Positions 17,044-25,535 of a DNA stretch of 64,000 bases are shown here, in pieces. Under the pieces are notes generated by a model. The model ran no database searches. It saw nothing but the letters and a program-made list of their open reading frames with translations, and was not told the origin of the DNA. Made by a program: the position numbers and the translations under genes. Every line of letters starts with the position of its first letter. The stretch's first letter is position 1. This DNA comes from Spirosoma fluviale (lineage in GTDB: Bacteria; Bacteroidota; Bacteroidia; Cytophagales; Spirosomataceae), in contig NZ_OCNH01000001.1 in NCBI RefSeq assembly GCF_900230225.1, forward strand, positions 1,426,001-1,490,000. Reading direction: 5' to 3'.

Positions 17044-17609
17044 TGACACTGACAATTCGAAATATGGTGTGCGACCGCTGCAAGCGGGTTGTACGCGAAG
17101 AACTCGAAAAACTGGGGTTGACGGTAAACGGGGTTGAACTTGGTGAAGTAGACATTGACGACTTACCGGAAGCCGTTTCCCTCGACACGGTTCGACAAAC
17201 GTTGCAGGCGAACGGGTTCGATTTGATCGACGACAAAAAACAGTCGTTGGTTGAACACATGAAAGTGCTGCTCATCAACGAAATCCAGCACCTGAAAGCA
17301 GAACGACAACCATCCGAGAACTTTTCGACTTTTCTGGAGCGAAAGCTAGGGTATGAATACTCCTACCTGAGTGGGTTATTCTCGGCAAGTGAAGGACACA
17401 CACTGGAAAAGTACATCATTGCCCTAAAGCTGGAAAAAGTGAAAGAATGGCTGCGGTACGATGAACTGACGCTCAGTGAAATCGCCTGGCGGTTAGGCTA
17501 CAGCAGTGTTCAGCACCTGTCAACGCAATTCAGGCAGGTGACCGGCCAGACGCCGGGGCAGTTCAGAAAAACAACGCAGGTAACAAGGCAGAGTTTGGAC
17601 ACGATCTGA
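17043..17609 (+). CDS. AraC-family regulator with N-terminal HMA-like metal domain
   Basis: 188 residues. Residues 1-68 look like a heavy-metal-associated fold (beta-alpha-beta-beta-alpha-beta) with a CxxC site (MVCDRCK, C10/C13) on the first loop. The C-terminal 100 residues are an AraC DNA-binding domain: LTLSEIAWRLGYSSVQHLS and FRQVTGQTPGQFRK are the two helix-turn-helix parts. The arrangement suggests a one-component metal sensor for the adjacent TonB receptor and metal genes. Its start overlaps the receptor stop, so both are translated from one message. The metal identity is inferred as copper from neighbours only. Confidence 0.85.
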   Translation: MTLTIRNMVCDRCKRVVREELEKLGLTVNGVELGEVDIDDLPEAVSLDTVRQTLQANGFDLIDDKKQSLVEHMKVLLINEIQHLKAERQPSENFSTFLERKLGYEYSYLSGLFSASEGHTLEKYIIALKLEKVKEWLRYDELTLSEIAWRLGYSSVQHLSTQFRQVTGQTPGQFRKTTQVTRQSLDTI

Positions 17610-17760
17610 CAGCGATGTGAAGCAAGTGTAAACGTCGTTGCAGATGCCTGAATCTGGGGTGCCGTTATAAAGCTCATCCCGAATTATGTAAAAACCCTAT
17701 CGGAAATAGGTGGTTACTTTGTCAGACCAACGGTGGTCCCTTAAACTACCTTCAACGCTT

Positions 17761-18117
17761 ATGGAAACGATGCAACACAATCACGGCCACACCGACACCT
17801 GCTTTGAATGCGCCGAAGCCTGCGAACGCTGCGTGACCGCCTGCCTGGAAATGGGCGATCAGGACAGCAAAGGGCATGATATGACGGACTGCATTAAACT
17901 TTGCCGCGACTGCGCCGACATCTGTACTTTATGCGGCCGGTTAGACGCTCGTGGCTCTGAATTTGCCCGCGATTTTATGGCGTTATGTGCCGAAGTATGC
18001 GAAGCCTGCGCGGAGGAATGTGAAAAACACGCCAGTCACCACGCCCATTGCAAAGCCTGCGCTGAAGCCTGTCGCAAATGTGCGGAAGAATGCCGGTCAA
18101 TGTCGGCTAATGCCTGA
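17761..18117 (+). CDS. Cys-rich four-helix-bundle copper-binding protein (Csp-like)
   Basis: 118 residues with 19 Cys, arranged as repeated CxxxC and CxxC pairs along four helices (for example CFECAEACERCVTAC, CRDCADICTLC, CKACAEACRKCAEEC), with His-rich ends (HNHGH, HASHHAH). This is the pattern of four-helix ferredoxin-like/Csp copper-storage proteins. No signal peptide, so cytosolic copper storage or buffering is likely. The ATG at 17761 is used; the GTG 51 bases upstream would add a non-homologous stretch. Confidence 0.88.
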   Translation: METMQHNHGHTDTCFECAEACERCVTACLEMGDQDSKGHDMTDCIKLCRDCADICTLCGRLDARGSEFARDFMALCAEVCEACAEECEKHASHHAHCKACAEACRKCAEECRSMSANA

Positions 18118-18119
18118 CA

Positions 18120-18158
18120 AATAGGGCCGAAAAAGCCTCCTCCTTTTTCGGCCCTATT
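18120..18158. terminator. Terminator after the Csp-like gene
   Basis: Stem AATAGGGCCGAAAAAG pairs with CTTTTTCGGCCCTATT around a short loop; strong GC core with A/T flanks. Confidence 0.75.
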
Positions 18159-18192
18159 ACCCGTAGGAAGTTCCTTAACCCTGTCTATCTGT

Positions 18193-19236
18193 ATGATATA
18201 CCTTCTCATTACTCTTTACGTCTTAGTCACTGGTTTTATTAAGCCAGCGCCAATTGCCAGTACTGAGATTGGCAAGGGCATTCATCCGTCTGTTGGCATG
18301 GATGAACATGGCACGGCTCATATCGTGTATGGACAGGGTGAAGTACTTTACTACACAACGTTAAGCATGGATAACCAGGCTGAGTCAACGGTCAGGTTGG
18401 ATAGTTTGCCAGGTTTGCATTTAGGGGCGTCACGTGGGCCGCAGATAGCCGTTTCTAACCAGTCGGTGGTGATTATTGCCCTTGACAAAGCAGGCAACGT
18501 ATGGGCGTATTCCCAACGTCGGGACACGCGAAAATGGCAAAAGCGCATTCGGGTCAATGACGTGCCCGACATAGCCAAAGAGGGGTTCGTAGCCCTCACT
18601 GCGGGACCGGATAATAGCTATAATGCCGGTTGGCTTGATCTGCGGAATAACGAACGAAATAAACTGGCCGGGGCTCGCTCAACGGATGGCGGGCGCAGTT
18701 GGTCAGTCAATACGATCCTGTATCAGTCGCCCGACGGGACTATTTGCGAGTGTTGTCAGGTGTCGGCAGTAAGTCAGGGAAAGCACGTCGCTTTCATGTT
18801 TCGTAACTTCCTGAATGGAGCGCGGGATATATACCTGATACAGTCGACCAACGGCGGGCAGTCGTTCGGAACGGCGGAGAAGCTGGGTCAGGGTACCTGG
18901 CCGTTAAAAGCCTGCCCAATGGATGGGGGCGGATTAGCCATCGGACCGGATGGGATTATTTCGACCGTTTGGCGACGAGCCGACAAACTTTTTACCGCCC
19001 ATCCCGGACAACCCGAAGTCGAACGCGCAACCGGCAAAAACCCGAAGATCGCAGCGACCAGAAAAGGTGATTACATCGTCTTTCAACAGGCTGGTCAGCT
19101 TTGGGCGATACTACCCGGCCAAACGCAACCCGTTTCGCTTGGGCCGGGGGCTTACGCCAAACTGACCCGATTTACCAATGACCGGGTGCTGTGCCTGTGG
19201 GAGCAGGAAGGCACAATCCGGGCAACAATGATTTGA
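18193..19236 (+). CDS. BNR/sialidase-fold secreted protein with CECC motif
   Basis: 347 residues. N-terminal hydrophobic signal or anchor, then a beta-propeller with Asp-box repeats (STDGGRSWS, STNGGQSFG). A Cys cluster TICECCQ near the middle and a later KACPMDGG are unusual for true sialidases and suggest a bound metal. Catalytic sialidase residues (Arg triad with Tyr/Glu) are not evident, so enzyme activity is doubtful. It lies in the metal island, 19 bp ahead of the Met/His-rich protein, which supports a metal role. Confidence 0.75.
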   Translation: MIYLLITLYVLVTGFIKPAPIASTEIGKGIHPSVGMDEHGTAHIVYGQGEVLYYTTLSMDNQAESTVRLDSLPGLHLGASRGPQIAVSNQSVVIIALDKAGNVWAYSQRRDTRKWQKRIRVNDVPDIAKEGFVALTAGPDNSYNAGWLDLRNNERNKLAGARSTDGGRSWSVNTILYQSPDGTICECCQVSAVSQGKHVAFMFRNFLNGARDIYLIQSTNGGQSFGTAEKLGQGTWPLKACPMDGGGLAIGPDGIISTVWRRADKLFTAHPGQPEVERATGKNPKIAATRKGDYIVFQQAGQLWAILPGQTQPVSLGPGAYAKLTRFTNDRVLCLWEQEGTIRATMI

Positions 19237-19255
19237 TGACACCAGCAATAACGTT

Positions 19256-20719
19256 ATGAACCGGATTCTTTTTGGTCTTTCTCTGAGTATGCTGACCGGA
19301 ATGGCCTATGGGCAGCACCAGCACCATGAGGGCATGGATATGTCGAAACACGAGGGTATGAACAAGGATAGTACCATGGGTGATATGAAAACGCTCAACC
19401 ACGGGTTGACGATGGATGCATCCATGCCCGGCATGACGCATTCGCTCTCCCGCAATCTGCCCATGAATCGAAACGGGTCTGGTACGTCCTGGCATCCAGA
19501 CAATACGCCCATGTATGCTTACATGAGTCAGCCAACGCCCAAAGGCTGGAGTTACATGCTGCATTATGCCATTTATCTGCGCTATACCAGCCAGAATAGC
19601 ACTAATCCGGATAGACGGGGGCGAGGGCAGCAGTTGGGTGCGCCAAACTGGTTTATGGGCATGGCCCAGCGTAAGGTTGGCCAGCGCGGCCTGTTTCAGG
19701 TGCGGGCCATGATCTCCCTCGATCCGCTGACGGTAGGCAATGGGGGATACCCATTGCTGTTCCAAACTGGCGAAACCTACAAAGGCCAGCCGTTGATCGA
19801 CAAACAGCACCCGCACGATCTCGTTTCGGAACTATCGGTGAGTTACAGCCATGCCTTCAGCAAAGACGTTGACTTGTTTGGCTACGTTGGCTACCCCGGC
19901 GAACCCGCACTTGGTCCCCCCGCTTTCATGCACCGAATTTCGTCGTTTAACAATCCCGATGCGCCCTTGAGTCACCACTGGCAGGACGCTACCCATATTC
20001 TGTTTGGCGTCGCTACGGCCGGCGTTCGGTACAAATGGGCTAAACTGGAGGCTTCGACCTTCAAAGGGCGTGAGCCGGACGAGAACCGGTATAACTTCGA
20101 TACCCCCAAATTTGACAGCTATTCGTACCGGCTCTCGGTGAATCCGTCGCCCTCGCTGGCACTCCAGTTCTCGCAGGGATTTCTGCACGATCCGGAAGAA
20201 GCACATCCCGGAGAGAACACCACCCGCACTACGGCATCTATTTTGCATAGTAAAGGGCTGGGACCAGCGAGTTACGTAACCTCGGCCTTCGTGTGGGGGC
20301 GTAACAGCCACGATGGTTCCGGCGAAAACTCGTATCTGGCCGAAAGTAGCCTCCAAATGACCAAAGCCGCTTTTTATGGCCGATTTGAAAATGTGAGTAA
20401 ATCGGCTGAAGAGTTGGGTCTCTACAATCCAATTGCAGGCGGAGAGTCCGGGCAGATTGGGCGAAATCAAACGTTTACAATAAATAACCTGACCCTGGGG
20501 ATGAATTACCGTATCGCTCAGCAACTCAACTCCGATCTGGTGCTGGGCGCACAGGCAACGGCTGGTATGCCTGATAAGTCTTTGCAGGCATTTTACGGTA
20601 AGATGCCCATTTCGGGGCAGATATACCTGCGCCTGTCGCCAAGCCTGATGACGATGCGGAGTATGAACCATTCAGGACATAGACAGATGAACCAAATGAA
20701 TCACAAAATGAGCATCTAA
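19256..20719 (+). CDS. Met/His-rich outer-membrane protein, metal-related
   Basis: 487 residues. Signal peptide MNRILFGLSLSMLTGMAYGQ, then a Met/His-rich stretch (about 20-75: HQHHEGMDMSKHEG and further MxxM, MxH pairs) like copper-handling proteins, then a predicted beta-rich region of amphipathic strands up to the C-terminus, ending in a second Met/His tail (MNHSGHRQMNQMNHKM). It is probably an outer-membrane beta-barrel. The family is uncertain: functional analogue of CopB or PcoB is one option. Copper or silver handling is inferred from composition and neighbours. Confidence 0.75.
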   Translation: MNRILFGLSLSMLTGMAYGQHQHHEGMDMSKHEGMNKDSTMGDMKTLNHGLTMDASMPGMTHSLSRNLPMNRNGSGTSWHPDNTPMYAYMSQPTPKGWSYMLHYAIYLRYTSQNSTNPDRRGRGQQLGAPNWFMGMAQRKVGQRGLFQVRAMISLDPLTVGNGGYPLLFQTGETYKGQPLIDKQHPHDLVSELSVSYSHAFSKDVDLFGYVGYPGEPALGPPAFMHRISSFNNPDAPLSHHWQDATHILFGVATAGVRYKWAKLEASTFKGREPDENRYNFDTPKFDSYSYRLSVNPSPSLALQFSQGFLHDPEEAHPGENTTRTTASILHSKGLGPASYVTSAFVWGRNSHDGSGENSYLAESSLQMTKAAFYGRFENVSKSAEELGLYNPIAGGESGQIGRNQTFTINNLTLGMNYRIAQQLNSDLVLGAQATAGMPDKSLQAFYGKMPISGQIYLRLSPSLMTMRSMNHSGHRQMNQMNHKMSI

Positions 20720-20784
20720 GTGCTGCTAAAGGCACCATTCCTATTAAATTTTCGTTCTTAATTCACTATAAACCAAGCTAAACC

Positions 20785-21150
20785 ATGTTGCGTAACCTGT
20801 TTCTAACCGCCCTGACGTCGCTGATGCTTATGGGCACTTTGTTCGCCGGTGGACCAACCCGCGATGACAAAGACAAAGAAGTCAAGATTAAGACATCCGC
20901 CATTTGCGGCATGTGCAAAGCCCGTATCGAACGGAATCTGGCCTACGAGAAAGGCGTTAAAGAAGCGGATCTGGACGTAAAGTCGAAGATTGTTACCATC
21001 AAATATAACCCGGCCAAAACGGATGTTGCTAAATTAAAAGCCAACATCAGCAAGACCGGATACGATGCCGAAGAAGTTGCCGCCGATCAGGCTGGATACA
21101 ATAAACTGCCAAGCTGCTGCAAAAAAGGTGGTGGCATGGATCATCAATAA
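20785..21150 (+). CDS. Secreted heavy-metal-associated (HMA) domain protein
   Basis: 121 residues. Signal peptide (MLRNLFLTALTSLMLMGTLFAGG) followed by an HMA fold with the metal site CGMCKARIE (CxxC) and a C-terminal SCCKKGGGMDH tail. It resembles CopZ-type metallochaperones but exported to the periplasm. Such exported HMA proteins follow metal-linked TonB receptors in many Bacteroidota. It closes the metal island and is followed by a good terminator. Confidence 0.88.
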   Translation: MLRNLFLTALTSLMLMGTLFAGGPTRDDKDKEVKIKTSAICGMCKARIERNLAYEKGVKEADLDVKSKIVTIKYNPAKTDVAKLKANISKTGYDAEEVAADQAGYNKLPSCCKKGGGMDHQ

Positions 21151-21166
21151 GACTAAGTTTATTAAC

Positions 21167-21203
21167 AAAAATGCCTGAATCTGTCTGGATTCGGGCATTT
21201 TTT
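21167..21203 (+). terminator. Terminator ending the metal island
   Basis: Stem AAAAATGCCTGAATC pairs with GGATTCGGGCATTTTT (one GC/GT change), 5-base loop, T-tract. Confidence 0.75.
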
Positions 21204-21219
21204 GTGAGTAGATAGCGGA

Positions 21220-21600
21220 TTATTTGTCAGTTGTGAAATCAATATAAATCGTTATCATGCCATCTTCGGTTGGCTCATTGATGGCTACTTTAGTCACGTA
21301 GTTACCTTTTTTGCTAACCACTTCTTTTGCTGCCTTCTCATTCGTTGCCGGTTTTCCGTTGATGATATAGGTAACAGTACCCGCCGGATAATCAAACAGG
21401 TTGAAGACCATCTTTTGCTTTATGTATTCAATCTTGCCGCTTCCGGGGCTTGGGACATAGTCCATGATTTCTCCACCTGCCGGTTTGATCTGATTATAGG
21501 TGGGAAACGAAACCGGAGTGCTTTTCGACTGCCCGAAAAGAACAGTACCAGCGCAGGTCAGCGCGCCGGTTATCAGTAAGAAAATAACGGACTGTCGCAT
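21220..21600 (-). CDS. Hypothetical secreted protein
   Basis: 126 residues. Signal peptide (MRQSVIFLLITGALTCAGTVLFGQ) then a small soluble domain with beta segments (KIEYIKQKMVFNLFDYPAG, MITIYIDFTTDK). I do not recognise it. Single gene on the minus strand, convergent with the HMA protein gene. Confidence 0.6.
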   Translation of the reverse strand: MRQSVIFLLITGALTCAGTVLFGQSKSTPVSFPTYNQIKPAGGEIMDYVPSPGSGKIEYIKQKMVFNLFDYPAGTVTYIINGKPATNEKAAKEVVSKKGNYVTKVAINEPTEDGMITIYIDFTTDK

Positions 21601-21704
21601 GGGGAAAGTGGTTTTTCCTATTGACCCAATTATGCTTTTCGGCGTTGTAAACCATTCCGGCTACTTTAACTAATAATTTGTTTCCACCTTTCTGGTAAAA
21701 CAAA

Positions 21705-21733
21705 ACGCCCCGACATCAGTAATGTCGGGGCGT
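21705..21733. terminator. GC-rich hairpin terminator
   Basis: Perfect 12-bp stem ACGCCCCGACAT/ATGTCGGGGCGT with a 5-base loop. Lies 20 bases past the alpha/beta hydrolase stop (minus strand). Confidence 0.7.
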
Positions 21734-21753
21734 ATAATCGTGTTGTTTTGACG

Positions 21754-22890
21754 TTACTTAAAGGCGTTCCGAAGCTGGGTTGCAGCTAATGTTTGCGCTG
21801 CCTGTGCCTGAGGTACAATCGTATACATCCCGAAAAACTCGTGAGTAGCTCCCGGATACAATTGATAGGTTACCTGAACACCGGATGACTGTAATTTATC
21901 CCGCAAGAGCATTCCTTCCGATTGCAGGGGGTCAATTTCAGCCGCAATGATTGTTGTTGGCGGTAGTCCGTTAAGATTTGCTACGTCGACGAGCGATATG
22001 AGCGGACTGTCTCCATCGGCGGGGGAATTGAAGTAATTTGCCACAAAGTACTCCACACCTGCCTTGCTGAGCGGCTTGGCATTGGCGTACTGATTGTAGG
22101 AAGGCGTGTTCAAATCATTGTTCGCTACCGGGAAAACGGACAGAATATGAACGGGTAAGCCCAGTCCCCGATCTCGGGCCATCATACTCACGGTGATTGC
22201 CATGTTGCCACCGGCACTTTCGCCCGCTACCGCTACTTTCGCCGGATTACCATTGATTTGGTCAGCATTGTTTTTTACCCATTCATAGGCACTATAGGCA
22301 TCTTCGTGAGCAGTTGGAAACTTGAACTCGGGAGCGAGTCGATAATCAACCGACACGACCACCGCGCCGGTTTCTTCGGCCAGTGCCAGCGTCGAATACT
22401 CATACACCTCCGGGCTGGCAATGACCCAGCCCCCGCCATGATAATATACGATGACCGGAAGTGGTCCGGATGCGGTGGTGCGGGGAGTGTATATTTTAGT
22501 CCGTATCTGCGCCCCGCCGGAACCCGAAATCATGCGTTCACTAATGGTAACATTGGCTGTTGGCCGAGGAATATTGTTTTTATCGAGCAGAGAATTTACT
22601 GCGTCTTTGAACGAGGGTTGCTGACGTGCCTGCTGCGGAGTTAACTGTTCGATAGGTGTGGGAGCCAGTCTGCCAAGCTCCTCAATAACCGCCAGATTTT
22701 GGGCCGAAATGGTTGGCCCCCAATCAGGTTTTGGACTGTTCGACTGGATACCCTGACCTTGTAATGGCAAGCGGTGGTCCTCACAGGCAGCGAGTGCAAA
22801 GGCCGAAAAAAGTGCAAGCCCAAGGGCAGGTCGAAAGTGGATAGATGTTGGGGCCGCATTTGACAGCCAATCGAAAAGAAGATTTTTCAT
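21754..22890 (-). CDS. Alpha/beta hydrolase of the HSL (hormone-sensitive lipase) family, lipoprotein
   Basis: 378 residues. N-terminal hydrophobic segment ends in FALAACEDH, a lipobox-like site. The HSL-family oxyanion motif YYHGGGWV, nucleophile GESAGGN, acid D in AEIDPLQSEG and H in GATHEFFGM are all in place. It is probably an envelope-anchored esterase or lipase acting on small acyl esters; substrate unknown. It is divergent from kynureninase across about 165 bp. Confidence 0.85.
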   Translation of the reverse strand: MKNLLFDWLSNAAPTSIHFRPALGLALFSAFALAACEDHRLPLQGQGIQSNSPKPDWGPTISAQNLAVIEELGRLAPTPIEQLTPQQARQQPSFKDAVNSLLDKNNIPRPTANVTISERMISGSGGAQIRTKIYTPRTTASGPLPVIVYYHGGGWVIASPEVYEYSTLALAEETGAVVVSVDYRLAPEFKFPTAHEDAYSAYEWVKNNADQINGNPAKVAVAGESAGGNMAITVSMMARDRGLGLPVHILSVFPVANNDLNTPSYNQYANAKPLSKAGVEYFVANYFNSPADGDSPLISLVDVANLNGLPPTTIIAAEIDPLQSEGMLLRDKLQSSGVQVTYQLYPGATHEFFGMYTIVPQAQAAQTLAATQLRNAFK

Positions 22891-23041
22891 ATACTAGTTG
22901 AGTTTTCGATGTATAAACACATATTCATCGATTATGTATTGTAGACTTATTGAATGGCCATTTTCGATTAGTTTGATCGATACATGAATAAGAAAAACAG
23001 GACTCCAAATCGGGGATTGATTCGTGAATGCGTTTGTCCGT

Positions 23042-23049
23042 TAGATTTG
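23042..23049 (+). promoter_or_regulatory. -7 promoter box for kynureninase
   Basis: Exact TAGATTTG (TAnnTTTG), 6 bases ahead of the chosen ATG at 23056. If used, the transcript begins at or next to the start codon. Confidence 0.45.
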
Positions 23050-23055
23050 CACCAT

Positions 23056-24318
23056 ATGACCTACGAAAACTCGCTCGCTTTCGCTCAAAAACTCGATCAG
23101 GCCGACCCACTCAGGTCGTTTCGGGATCGTTTCCATATTCCCCGGCATAACGGCCGGGATGCAATCTACCTCTGTGGAAACTCGCTGGGGTTGCAGCCCA
23201 AAACCGCTCGGGCCGCTGTTGAGCAGGAACTCGCCATCTGGCAAAATCTGGGTGTTGAAGGCTGGTTTGAGGTACCGGTCGGATCAGAACAGCCCTGGTT
23301 AAGCTACCATACTACCTGCAAAAAGGCATTGAGCGACATTCTGGGTGCAACACCGGCCGAAGTCTGTCCGATGAATGCGCTGACAGTTAACCTGCATTTG
23401 CTATTGGCATCGTTTTATCGGCCTACGGCTACCAAGTTTAAGATTCTAACCATCAAAGGCGATTTTCCATCGGACCAGTACGCGCTCGAAACGCACGTGA
23501 AGCAGCATGGCTTACAGCCGTCGGAAGTCATTATCGAAATTGCTCCGCATCCTGACGATCAGCTGATTCATACGACGGATATCCAGAATGCTATCGCCGA
23601 ACATGCCGATTCGCTGGCCGTGATCTGGATGAGCGGACTGAATTACTATACCGGTCAGGTATACAACATGGCCGCCATTGCCGAAACCGCCAAACTGCAT
23701 TGCATCCCGGTTGGTTTCGACCTGGCCCATGCTATTGGTAACGTGCCACTGCGGCTGCACGACTGGGGCGTCGATTTTGCTACCTGGTGTTCGTACAAAT
23801 ACTTGAACGGTGGACCCGGAGCCATTTCGGGCGTGTTCGTACACGAGAAGCATCATGAACAAAACCTGCCCAGACTGGCGGGCTGGTGGGGTTATCGGGA
23901 AGATAAACGGTTTGAGATGACACCCGGCTTTCTTCCCGCACCGGGTGCTGATGGCTGGCAAATCAGCACGCCCAACATTCTGGCGTTATCACTGCACCGG
24001 GCAGCCATTTCCATTACCGCCGAGGCCGGTATCGCTGCACTCAGGCAAAAGAGCGAACAACTGACGGGGTATCTGGAGTACATCCTCAGTCCCTTTACGG
24101 ATATTCAACTCCTGACGCCCGAAGACCCCAACCAGCGCGGCTGTCAACTGTCGCTGTTAGTCCGGAAAAGGGGACGTGAATTGTTCAACTACCTAACGGA
24201 GCAGGGCATCATCGGCGACTGGCGCGAACCCGATTGTATCCGGCTGGCCCCAACTCCGTTATACAATACCTTCGAGGACGTCTGGCGCGTAGGAGAAGCG
24301 TTGAAGGGCTTTCTGTAG
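23056..24318 (+). CDS. kynU: Kynureninase
   Basis: 420 residues. PLP enzyme that splits kynurenine (or 3-hydroxykynurenine) to anthranilate and alanine in tryptophan catabolism or NAD synthesis. Visible features: YLCGNSLGLQPK, GVEGWF, FDLAHAIGN and the PLP lysine in WCSYKYLNGGPG, plus GWWGYRED and ISTPNILAL. Start at 23056 (MTYENSLAFAQKLDQ) fits kynureninase N-termini; the next start 24 codons upstream adds a Cys-rich basic stretch and lies before the promoter box. No other kynurenine-pathway gene is in the window. Confidence 0.93.
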   Translation: MTYENSLAFAQKLDQADPLRSFRDRFHIPRHNGRDAIYLCGNSLGLQPKTARAAVEQELAIWQNLGVEGWFEVPVGSEQPWLSYHTTCKKALSDILGATPAEVCPMNALTVNLHLLLASFYRPTATKFKILTIKGDFPSDQYALETHVKQHGLQPSEVIIEIAPHPDDQLIHTTDIQNAIAEHADSLAVIWMSGLNYYTGQVYNMAAIAETAKLHCIPVGFDLAHAIGNVPLRLHDWGVDFATWCSYKYLNGGPGAISGVFVHEKHHEQNLPRLAGWWGYREDKRFEMTPGFLPAPGADGWQISTPNILALSLHRAAISITAEAGIAALRQKSEQLTGYLEYILSPFTDIQLLTPEDPNQRGCQLSLLVRKRGRELFNYLTEQGIIGDWREPDCIRLAPTPLYNTFEDVWRVGEALKGFL

Positions 24319-24392
24319 TACCGACCGGGACGGTCGGGTGGACTAGACTAGACTAGACCGCCCGACCGGGACGGTCGGTACTACAGAAAGCC
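24307..24392. repeat. 35-bp REP-like inverted pair holding both stop codons
   Basis: Arms 24307-24341 and 24358-24392 pair at all but the central loops and one position; loop of 16 bases with CTAGA tandem copies. Each arm contains its own hairpin: CCGACCG, loop GGA, CGGTCGG. The stop codons of kynureninase (24316-24318) and QueG (24381-24383) lie at mirror positions within the stem. Confidence 0.8.
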
Positions 24393-25307
24393 AATATTCC
24401 GTTTCAACCCGTCCAGCTTTGTCCGTTTAACCGCCGACCGCCGGAAAATTTCCCGGAAGACATCTTCCGTAATTTCTTCCCAATCGGTTTTTGTAAACGC
24501 GGTTAAATCCGGGTGTGGATCGAAAGCGGGGGTTTGGTGCGGACGGGCGAAGCGGTTCCAGGGACATACGTCCTGGCAAATATCGCAGCCAAAAATCCAG
24601 TTGTTGAACTGTCCCTTTACCTCGGTGGGAATAGCTTCTTTTAACTCAATGGTAAAATATGAGATGCACTTGCTGCCGTCTACAACGTACGGGCCAACAA
24701 TGGCATCGGTCGGGCAGGCGTCGATACAGCGGGTGCAGGTGCCACAATAGTCGGTGATGGGGCCGTCGGGTTCCAGTTCGAGGTCGAGGATGAGTTCGCC
24801 GATGAAGAAAAATGAACCGATCTCCCGATTGATCAGGTTGGTGTGTTTCCCCACCCAGCCCAATCCAGCGCGTTTAGCCCAGGCCTTGTCCATAACCGGT
24901 GCCGAGTCGACAAACGCCCGGCCACCTACTTCGCCAATTTCGTCGTGAATAAAGGTCAACAAGTCTTTCAGCTTGTCTTTAATAACGAAGTGATAATCGG
25001 TGCCATACGCATATTTGGAGAGCTTTAAATCGTCATCACTTTCGGGCAATTTCTGTTCCGGGTAATAATTGAGTAGCACCGTTATCACCGATTTGGCATC
25101 GTCGACCAGCAAACGCGGATCGAGCCGTTTGTCGAAGTGATTGGCCATGTAATTCATCTGGCCGTGCATCCCATTCTTAAGCCAGGTTTCCAGTCGGGGA
25201 GCCTCCTCTTCCAGAAAGTCGGCTTTGGCCACACCACAAAAATCAAAGCCCAGGTCAAGGGCCTTTGCTTTGATCAGTTTCGAATAGTGATGGGCGGGTG
25301 CATGCAT
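24381..25307 (-). CDS. queG: Epoxyqueuosine reductase
   Basis: 308 residues. QueG performs the last step of queuosine tRNA modification using cobalamin and two [4Fe-4S] clusters. Visible: [25 protein letters not shown] and the ferredoxin-like cluster motifs [16 protein letters not shown] and [11 protein letters not shown]. The C-terminal HEAT-like part of longer homologues is absent, as in many Bacteroidota. Convergent with kynureninase across a paired palindrome; otherwise a lone gene. Confidence 0.93.
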   Translation of the reverse strand: MHAPAHHYSKLIKAKALDLGFDFCGVAKADFLEEEAPRLETWLKNGMHGQMNYMANHFDKRLDPRLLVDDAKSVITVLLNYYPEQKLPESDDDLKLSKYAYGTDYHFVIKDKLKDLLTFIHDEIGEVGGRAFVDSAPVMDKAWAKRAGLGWVGKHTNLINREIGSFFFIGELILDLELEPDGPITDYCGTCTRCIDACPTDAIVGPYVVDGSKCISYFTIELKEAIPTEVKGQFNNWIFGCDICQDVCPWNRFARPHQTPAFDPHPDLTAFTKTDWEEITEDVFREIFRRSAVKRTKLDGLKRNIGFL

Positions 25308-25410
25308 GACAGTTAGTTTTATTATTCAGCGAACGGAATTTCGGTTGTCCGGTCTTGGTTATCCGTGAACCAGTTGCGCAATGAACGTAAAACATACCTG
25401 AGCCGAATAT

Positions 25411-25437
25411 AAATCCTGTAAATCCGGAAAATCCTGG
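25411..25437. repeat. Three 9-bp tandem copies (AAATCCNGN)
   Basis: AAATCCTGT, AAATCCGGA and AAATCCTGG follow each other without gap between the queG start and the grpE promoter. The word resembles a short dispersed repeat seen in many Bacteroidota genomes (recollection). Confidence 0.5.
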
Positions 25438-25491
25438 CACAGAAATACGTGTCAACTTGTCATGTGGTGCGGTTTTGGTCGGTCTTTTGCC

Positions 25492-25499
25492 CATCTTTG
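25492..25499 (+). promoter_or_regulatory. -7 promoter box for grpE-dnaJ
   Basis: CATCTTTG, one mismatch to TAnnTTTG. Its position places the transcript start near the ATG at 25503, so translation more likely begins at the ATG at 25536. No CIRCE-like inverted repeat was seen ahead of it. Confidence 0.4.
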
Positions 25500-25535
25500 C
25501 CTATGAATTTCTGGAAGAGAAATAGAAGCTCAGTA

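Noticed and set aside
18193..19236. True exo-alpha-sialidase
   Set aside because: Asp boxes are present, but the Arg triad and catalytic Tyr/Glu are not evident; Cys clusters point elsewhere.
19832..20671. 279-codon minus-strand frame opposite the Met/His-rich outer-membrane protein
   Set aside because: Long only because of the codon usage on the other strand; no motif, and the plus-strand gene has a signal peptide and operon context.
24342..24357. CTAGA tandem copies as a CRISPR-like or satellite array
   Set aside because: Only three short copies that form the loop of a palindrome.
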